Assembly (NCBI GenBank): GCA_016839765.1
Contig: JAEOTP010000087.1
Coordinates: 1-64,000 of the forward strand
Length of the DNA stretch: 64,000 nucleotides
DNA from: Promethearchaeota archaeon
Lineage (GTDB): Archaea; Asgardarchaeota; Lokiarchaeia; Sigyniarchaeales; SOKP01
Direction: 5' to 3'
Position 1 is the stretch's first letter. Each line of letters opens with the position of its first letter. The notes under the pieces are model-generated. The model had not been told where the DNA came from, searched no databases, and saw only the letters and a list, made by a program, of their open reading frames with translations. Below, one piece after another: positions 59,774-64,000 of the stretch. The translations under genes were made by a program, and so were the position numbers.

Positions 59774-61264
59774 TTACTTTCTAATTTCTTGAATATAATC
59801 AAAAATAGTATCAATTCTCCCCTTAATGGTTCCAAACAGTCCTTCTTCTTCCGAAACAACTGAATTAATAGCAGTTTTCAAGCCATAATGACTTTCAGAT
59901 ACTAAAACGCGTATAGGTAATGTAAGAATTTCATTGAAGAGCATTAGAATTTCTTGGATAACTCCAATTATCTTTGGAAATTTTTCTTCTGATTTTTCTA
60001 TCATCGATTGTTCAGAGGGAATTAGCTCATCTTCTTTTTCTCTCCTTAGTTCTTCCCAAACATTTTCTTTTAATTCTGAAAAATTGATGCCTAAATTCTC
60101 TAAAGCCAACTGAGCGCCTTCAAAAAGAAAAGTTACATCGTCCTTCCCTGAAAATTTCTTTACGTTCTCAACCATTTCTACTGGAGCAAGTCCATCAAGA
60201 AAAGTTATCAAAAGATGATGATAATCATTTATTACATCTATTGGAATGAATAATAAAGCAAAATCTCTTAATTGTTTAAAAAGATAGCCTGCAACTTTAG
60301 CAAACGTTTCATTTGCTAATATCTTTTCTACTAATCCTCCATATTCATTAAAAACGTGAATTGTTAAAAACCCAATTATCCTAATCATATCATCTTCATA
60401 ATTCTTAAAGTAATCAAAAAAATGTTCTGGTTCCATATTTAGTTTATCCTCAATAATCTCCGCTACCTTTCTCTTAATGCCCTCTAATGGTTCATCTAGT
60501 AATTCTTCAATTTTATCTAATGTAAGAGCCTCTTGTAATTTATCAATAATATCTAATTTCGTATCTTGAATAAGCTCTTCTTCCATTCTTTCTTCAAAAA
60601 ATACACCAGATTTTAGTTGATCTTGTATTCGAATTGCAGTAAATTCTTTCCATTCAGTAGTGTCATATATTTTACATATAAATTGAAGACACTGCCCTCC
60701 TTTTGTCTTACAATTTTGCTCTACAATGTTAATTCGATAGTCATTTTTCTTTATTCTAAGAATAAAATTAGCTACACTTTCTAACATTCCACATAAACCA
60801 CAAGCTAAACCTTCAGTTTCTTTATTTTTTAAATTTTGAAAATTAAATGTATCTTTTTCATCTAGTCCATAACTAGCGCAAATTGGACAGTTCTTAATCT
60901 TAACAATATAATCATTATATTTAGTACCCTCTTTAGGTATTTCTTCATAATTTAAGCCTCCTTCTTCTATCTCCTTCCCAAATACCACAATCCATAATAG
61001 CTCAAAATATTCAACTACTTTTTTAGGGCTACCTGGCATCCATTTAAATACACCCGAATGGCGCTCGCATGATTCTAAAGCTGCATTTTTCCCAATTTCT
61101 CTTAAAATAATTAGACTATCTTCCTCATTCTCAGTTATTTCATTAATCTCTTTAAGAATTTCACGATTAAGAAGTGTATAGAAAAGAGAATTAGTACTTC
61201 GACCGAAAGCTTTAGAAATCTTTTTTAATAGCCATTGTACAATACCCATGTTATTTTCCTCCAT
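59774..61264 (-). CDS. TRAPP/Bet3-like domain protein with long C-terminal helical region
   Basis: A 496-residue protein. The first ~200 residues read as a Bet3/V4R-type domain: SLFYTLLNREILKEINEI, LREIGKNAALESCERHSG, cysteine pairs at 126/129 and 155/158 (CPICASYGL; CGLCGMLESVANFILRI) and C185-x6-C192 in CKTKGGQC. These fit the TRAPP family that tethers vesicles in eukaryotes, known in Asgard. A helical, acidic region (200-496) of unknown fold follows. It overlaps the upstream gene by 14 bases. A bacterial V4R small-molecule sensor is the main alternative. Confidence 0.6.
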   Translation of the reverse strand: MEENNMGIVQWLLKKISKAFGRSTNSLFYTLLNREILKEINEITENEEDSLIILREIGKNAALESCERHSGVFKWMPGSPKKVVEYFELLWIVVFGKEIEEGGLNYEEIPKEGTKYNDYIVKIKNCPICASYGLDEKDTFNFQNLKNKETEGLACGLCGMLESVANFILRIKKNDYRINIVEQNCKTKGGQCLQFICKIYDTTEWKEFTAIRIQDQLKSGVFFEERMEEELIQDTKLDIIDKLQEALTLDKIEELLDEPLEGIKRKVAEIIEDKLNMEPEHFFDYFKNYEDDMIRIIGFLTIHVFNEYGGLVEKILANETFAKVAGYLFKQLRDFALLFIPIDVINDYHHLLITFLDGLAPVEMVENVKKFSGKDDVTFLFEGAQLALENLGINFSELKENVWEELRREKEDELIPSEQSMIEKSEEKFPKIIGVIQEILMLFNEILTLPIRVLVSESHYGLKTAINSVVSEEEGLFGTIKGRIDTIFDYIQEIRK

Positions 61265-61784
61265 CAGTATATTTAAATAATTGAATACATGATTTATTAC
61301 CGAAAGTACGTGATTCTTTAATTTCTATAGGATAAATCGAGAAGGAATGATCTTCCTCTGCCTGATTATTAATCAATGACACGAGTTCAGCAACCATAGC
61401 TGCTATGATTTCACATCCAGCAACGTGAATATCTTCAAAATGATATTTACATAGAGCACAATCATTATCTTTCACTGAAATAAGTTTCTCATAATCATTG
61501 ATTTCAATCGAAACTGAACTATTTAAAATGTTCTTATAAATAGTAGCAAGAACATTCTTTATATTAGTTATATCTACCTTATCAATCGGTTTCCAATATC
61601 TAATATACGTGTTTGCAATATTCTGACCTATTCTTTGAAATCTCTGCTTAATTTCAGAAATATTATTATTTTTTATAAAACGTTCAAGATGGTAAATCGC
61701 ATTTCGCATTTGATTCATGGTAGCCTCTGATTCGACTAAATCTTTTCTTGAATAACTCATCATAAATCTACTCTGAAAATTCAA
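61251..61784 (-). CDS. Second TRAPP/Bet3-like small protein
   Basis: A 177-residue protein, the usual length of single-domain Bet3/TRAPPC subunits. It shows an N-terminal helix (MRNAIYHLERFIKNNNISEI), IGQNIANTYIRYWKPI, a mid helix (VLATIYKNILNSSV), C109-x2-C112 (CALCKYHF), a Cys-containing helix (GCEIIAAMVAELVSLI) and a late NKSCIQLFKY strand. It parallels the domain of its neighbour in order. The 14-base overlap with the larger TRAPP-like gene shows co-expression. Alternative ATGs lie at codons 8-9. Confidence 0.6.
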   Translation of the reverse strand: MNFQSRFMMSYSRKDLVESEATMNQMRNAIYHLERFIKNNNISEIKQRFQRIGQNIANTYIRYWKPIDKVDITNIKNVLATIYKNILNSSVSIEINDYEKLISVKDNDCALCKYHFEDIHVAGCEIIAAMVAELVSLINNQAEEDHSFSIYPIEIKESRTFGNKSCIQLFKYTDGGK

Positions 61785-62055
61785 AATTTAAATAATAGTT
61801 GAAAAAGGATAATCTAATTTAATATTTATGATACAAATTCGAATTTTATAGGGATGAGATTTTAATTTTACAAAAGAGATTTGTTATGAGAAGAAATTCA
61901 TAACTTTTCTTGTTAGCTCCTTGATTTTTTATAAATGAAATTAATATAAACTCAAATTAATTATTCCTATCAATATTAACCAAAATAATTTATTATTTTG
62001 TACATTATTAAAACTAACTTTAGGAAAATTTGTAAATATTAAAGGTTGAGATTTT

Positions 62056-62412
62056 ATGACTAATATCGAAGAATTAAAAAATTATGGGCTCGATATTACT
62101 GAGGATATGAAGCAAGGAGTCTTAATATGTGATATATATACGGTTTGGTGTGGGCCTTGCAAGTTTTTAAGCCCAATCTTAGAAAAGCTCAAGGAAGAGG
62201 GGCTTATAAAATTACTAGCCGTAGATTTAGACCAAAATAGACCTTTAGGTGAAAAATTTGGTGTGACAGCTATCCCAACGCTTCTGTTTTTTAAAGATGG
62301 CGAAATGGTTGATGGTACTATTGAGATTCAAGGTCAACCCTTAGTAAGAGATGGAATAATGATAGGAGCTGCTGGAGAGAATGTTTTAAAAAGTATTATA
62401 GCGAAGATTTAA
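62056..62412 (+). CDS. Thioredoxin
   Basis: A 118-residue thioredoxin-fold protein. The redox site is VWCGPCKFLSPIL (C32, C35) and the cis-proline is in TAIPTLLFF. It has no signal peptide, so it is cytosolic. It reduces protein disulphides, with NADPH- or ferredoxin-dependent reductases encoded elsewhere. It is a single gene with T-runs after it. Confidence 0.9.
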   Translation: MTNIEELKNYGLDITEDMKQGVLICDIYTVWCGPCKFLSPILEKLKEEGLIKLLAVDLDQNRPLGEKFGVTAIPTLLFFKDGEMVDGTIEIQGQPLVRDGIMIGAAGENVLKSIIAKI

Positions 62413-62448
62413 TTTTTCATAAAAATATATTTAAAAAATTGATTTACT

Positions 62449-62457
62449 CTTTTTTTT
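62449..62457 (+). terminator. T-run after thioredoxin gene
   Basis: A run of thymines about 40 bases after the thioredoxin stop, likely a U-tract terminator. Confidence 0.35.
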
Positions 62458-62605
62458 AAACTAGCTTTTATAAACCTATTGATTTCATTTAAAATGTTTG
62501 AAATATCTTTTTTAAAATGATTTTAATTGAAAAATAAAAGAATTAATTTTAAAATAGAATGAGAGTTATTAATATATAAGTTTAAGTAAATCTCATATAA
62601 TTAAA

Positions 62606-63109
62606 ATGGCAACTATAGATTTTGATTTTAGAAACCAGATCATCCAATCCGATATTGGGAGTACACTTGCTTATTGCTATCAGTGTGCTACTTGCAGTGG
62701 GGCATGCCCAGTAGCACAAGTCACTAATGGACGCTATAATCCAAGAAGATTGATTTTAGATGCTCTCCTTGGGTTAAAAGAAAAGATTTTTGGTAAGGAA
62801 AACGCATTTAATATCTGGGGATGCACTGTTTGTGATACCTGTGATGAAGTTTGCCCTCAAAAGGTTGAACTTACTGAAATTTTTACTATTCTAAAAAATA
62901 TGAGCGTTGCTCGGGGAGAAGCTCCTGATTATTATACTACTCAAGCATCAACAATTTTAGAAAATGGAAAAGCAATCCCGATGCAACCAGCGATAGAAAG
63001 AAGGAGGGATCAACTTGGATTACCAAAAGTTTTAACTCCTGATGTTAATGAAGTACAAAAACTTTTAGAAACAACAAAATTAACTGAAAAACTTAAGAAA
63101 GAAGAATAA
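62606..63109 (+). CDS. hdrC: CoB-CoM heterodisulfide reductase subunit C-like (HdrC)
   Basis: A 167-residue iron-sulphur protein. Two C-x2-C-x2-C-x3-C motifs are present, YQCATCSGACPVAQV (C24, C27, C30, C34) and CTVCDTCDEVCPQ (C73, C76, C79, C83), each for a [4Fe-4S] cluster. HdrC passes electrons between HdrA and HdrB. No hdrA or hdrB is near, so it may work with a dispersed complex. It is followed 132 bases later by tpiA on the same strand. Confidence 0.85.
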   Translation: MATIDFDFRNQIIQSDIGSTLAYCYQCATCSGACPVAQVTNGRYNPRRLILDALLGLKEKIFGKENAFNIWGCTVCDTCDEVCPQKVELTEIFTILKNMSVARGEAPDYYTTQASTILENGKAIPMQPAIERRRDQLGLPKVLTPDVNEVQKLLETTKLTEKLKKEE

Positions 63110-63241
63110 TTTTTCTTTTGATACTCTTTTTAAAAATAATTTTATTTTTTAGAATCTTTAACAATATAATCGTTCTTAGAATTGAAATTAGATTGAAAAT
63201 AGATTTATTTAAAATTAATAATCATTAAAGAAGTGAATTTG

Positions 63242-64000
63242 ATGAGAAAGCCAGTTATTGGTGCAAATTGGAAAATGAATCGAGGAACGCCTAAGGAAGC
63301 ATTAGAAATGATTCAAGATTTTAAATCTAATATAAAAAAGACAACCTCAGTTGATATTATTATCTTTCCGCCATACACAGTTTTAAATACAATTTTTAAT
63401 ACTGTTAAAAAGACTCAAATAAAGGTTGGAGCTCAAAATATGTATTTTGAAGAAAAAGGAGCTTTTACAGGAGAAATTTCTCCCATATTCCTTAAAAATA
63501 TTGGTTGCGAATATGTAATATTGGGACACAGTGAAAGAAGAGATATTTTTCAAGAGACTGATGAAATAATAAATAAAAAGTTGAAAAAAGCTTTATTTAT
63601 AAGTTTAAATCCTATAGTATGTATAGGAGAACACCTTGAAAAAAGAGAAGCTGGTAAAACGAAAGAAATTATTCTTAATCAATTCATGAATACTTTCAAG
63701 GACCTTACTAAAGAAGAAATTAGAAAAACTATAATTGCTTATGAACCAATTTGGGCAATAGGAACAGGTAAAACTGCTACACCAGAGCAAGCTGAAGAGA
63801 TACATCACTATATTCGTGAATTATTAGAAAACAATTATGATAGAGATACAGCTCAAAGCGTAAGAATTCAATATGGCGGTTCAATAAAACCAAATAATGC
63901 TGAAGATTTATTTAGGAAAGAGAATATTGATGGAGGTTTAGTAGGAGGCGCATCTCTACAAGCAGAATCCCTATTTGAAATAGTAAAAGCTGCGCAAGCA
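63242..64000 (+). CDS. tpiA: Triosephosphate isomerase (3' truncated), bacterial/eukaryotic type
   Basis: Interconverts dihydroxyacetone phosphate and glyceraldehyde 3-phosphate. 253 codons are visible to the window end with no stop. The N-terminus has GANWKMN (catalytic Asn and Lys), then ILGHSERRD (catalytic His), AYEPIWAIGTGKTATPEQAE (catalytic Glu and loop 6) and IQYGGSIKP with GLVGGASLQ. The length and the WAIGTGK loop are those of bacterial/eukaryotic TpiA (~250 residues), not the short ~220-residue archaeal form. Only a few C-terminal residues can be missing. The start has AAGAAGTG upstream. Confidence 0.93.
   Translation, partial: MRKPVIGANWKMNRGTPKEALEMIQDFKSNIKKTTSVDIIIFPPYTVLNTIFNTVKKTQIKVGAQNMYFEEKGAFTGEISPIFLKNIGCEYVILGHSERRDIFQETDEIINKKLKKALFISLNPIVCIGEHLEKREAGKTKEIILNQFMNTFKDLTKEEIRKTIIAYEPIWAIGTGKTATPEQAEEIHHYIRELLENNYDRDTAQSVRIQYGGSIKPNNAEDLFRKENIDGGLVGGASLQAESLFEIVKAAQA

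Noticed and set aside
1-64000. CRISPR arrays, prophage, IS elements, rRNA genes
   Set aside because: No regular direct repeats with spacers, no integrase/transposase or phage genes, and no long GC-rich conserved RNA stretches were seen.

Overview
The window is AT-rich (roughly 30% GC by eye) and is best explained as chromosome from an Asgard archaeon, most likely of the Lokiarchaeia type. Archaeal-only or archaeal/eukaryotic information genes are abundant: a ribosomal protein cluster containing S4e, L32e, L19e and the RNase P subunit Rpp29, an archaeal/eukaryotic SelB, type II MetAP, Trm1, Trm112, MptE and Sec61-beta. They sit beside genes resembling eukaryotic signature proteins: a ribophorin I-like protein, an OST3/OST6-like membrane protein, two TRAPP/Bet3-like proteins, two Roadblock proteins, a tandem SH3 protein, a PHD/RING-like zinc finger protein and an RPC39/TFE-beta-like protein. 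All assignments come from reading the translated sequence; no database search was run.

Layout. 1-1.6 kb: 5'-truncated selB and a Roadblock protein. 1.7-4.3 kb: a divergent pair, a large surface protein ending in a DUF4430-like domain and an ECF-type S component. 4.3-13.8 kb: one minus-strand operon of 18 ribosomal proteins plus Rpp29, from S19 to L15. It lacks L3/L4/L23/L2 upstream and SecY/adenylate kinase downstream. 14-24.9 kb: metabolic and small membrane genes (cupin, ribokinase, class II amidotransferase, beta-propeller, ferredoxin, SH3 protein, M20 peptidase, zinc finger protein, PepD, OST3/6-like protein, GcvH). 25-35.3 kb: MptE, two RecA/RadA-like ATPases, a possible RuvC-like nuclease, the RPC39/TFE-beta-like protein, RlmE, Trm1, class I FBPase, a DUF1624 protein, TlyA and DUF362. 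35.4-43.7 kb: an oligopeptide ABC operon carrying unrelated passenger genes and a likely frameshifted gene. 44-56.7 kb: a membrane M28 peptidase, UbiA-family prenyltransferase, tRNA-Gln, Trm112, ribophorin I-like, Sec61-beta, MazG-like, ATP-grasp, GPT/MraY-type transferase, SDR epimerase, two glycosyltransferases and MetAP2. 56.9-64 kb: Roadblock plus unknown partner, a 7-TM protein, the TRAPP-like pair, thioredoxin, HdrC and a 3'-truncated bacterial-type TpiA.

The strongest theme is the secretory and N-glycosylation neighbourhood at 45-56 kb. A Sec61-beta gene is divergent from a ribophorin I-like gene, close to a lipid-linked-oligosaccharide initiating transferase, a sugar epimerase and two glycosyltransferases. 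An OST3/6-like gene lies 25 kb away. A second theme is the two-gene TRAPP-like operon, near a Roadblock gene and its unknown downstream partner. I see no CRISPR array, prophage, IS element or rRNA.
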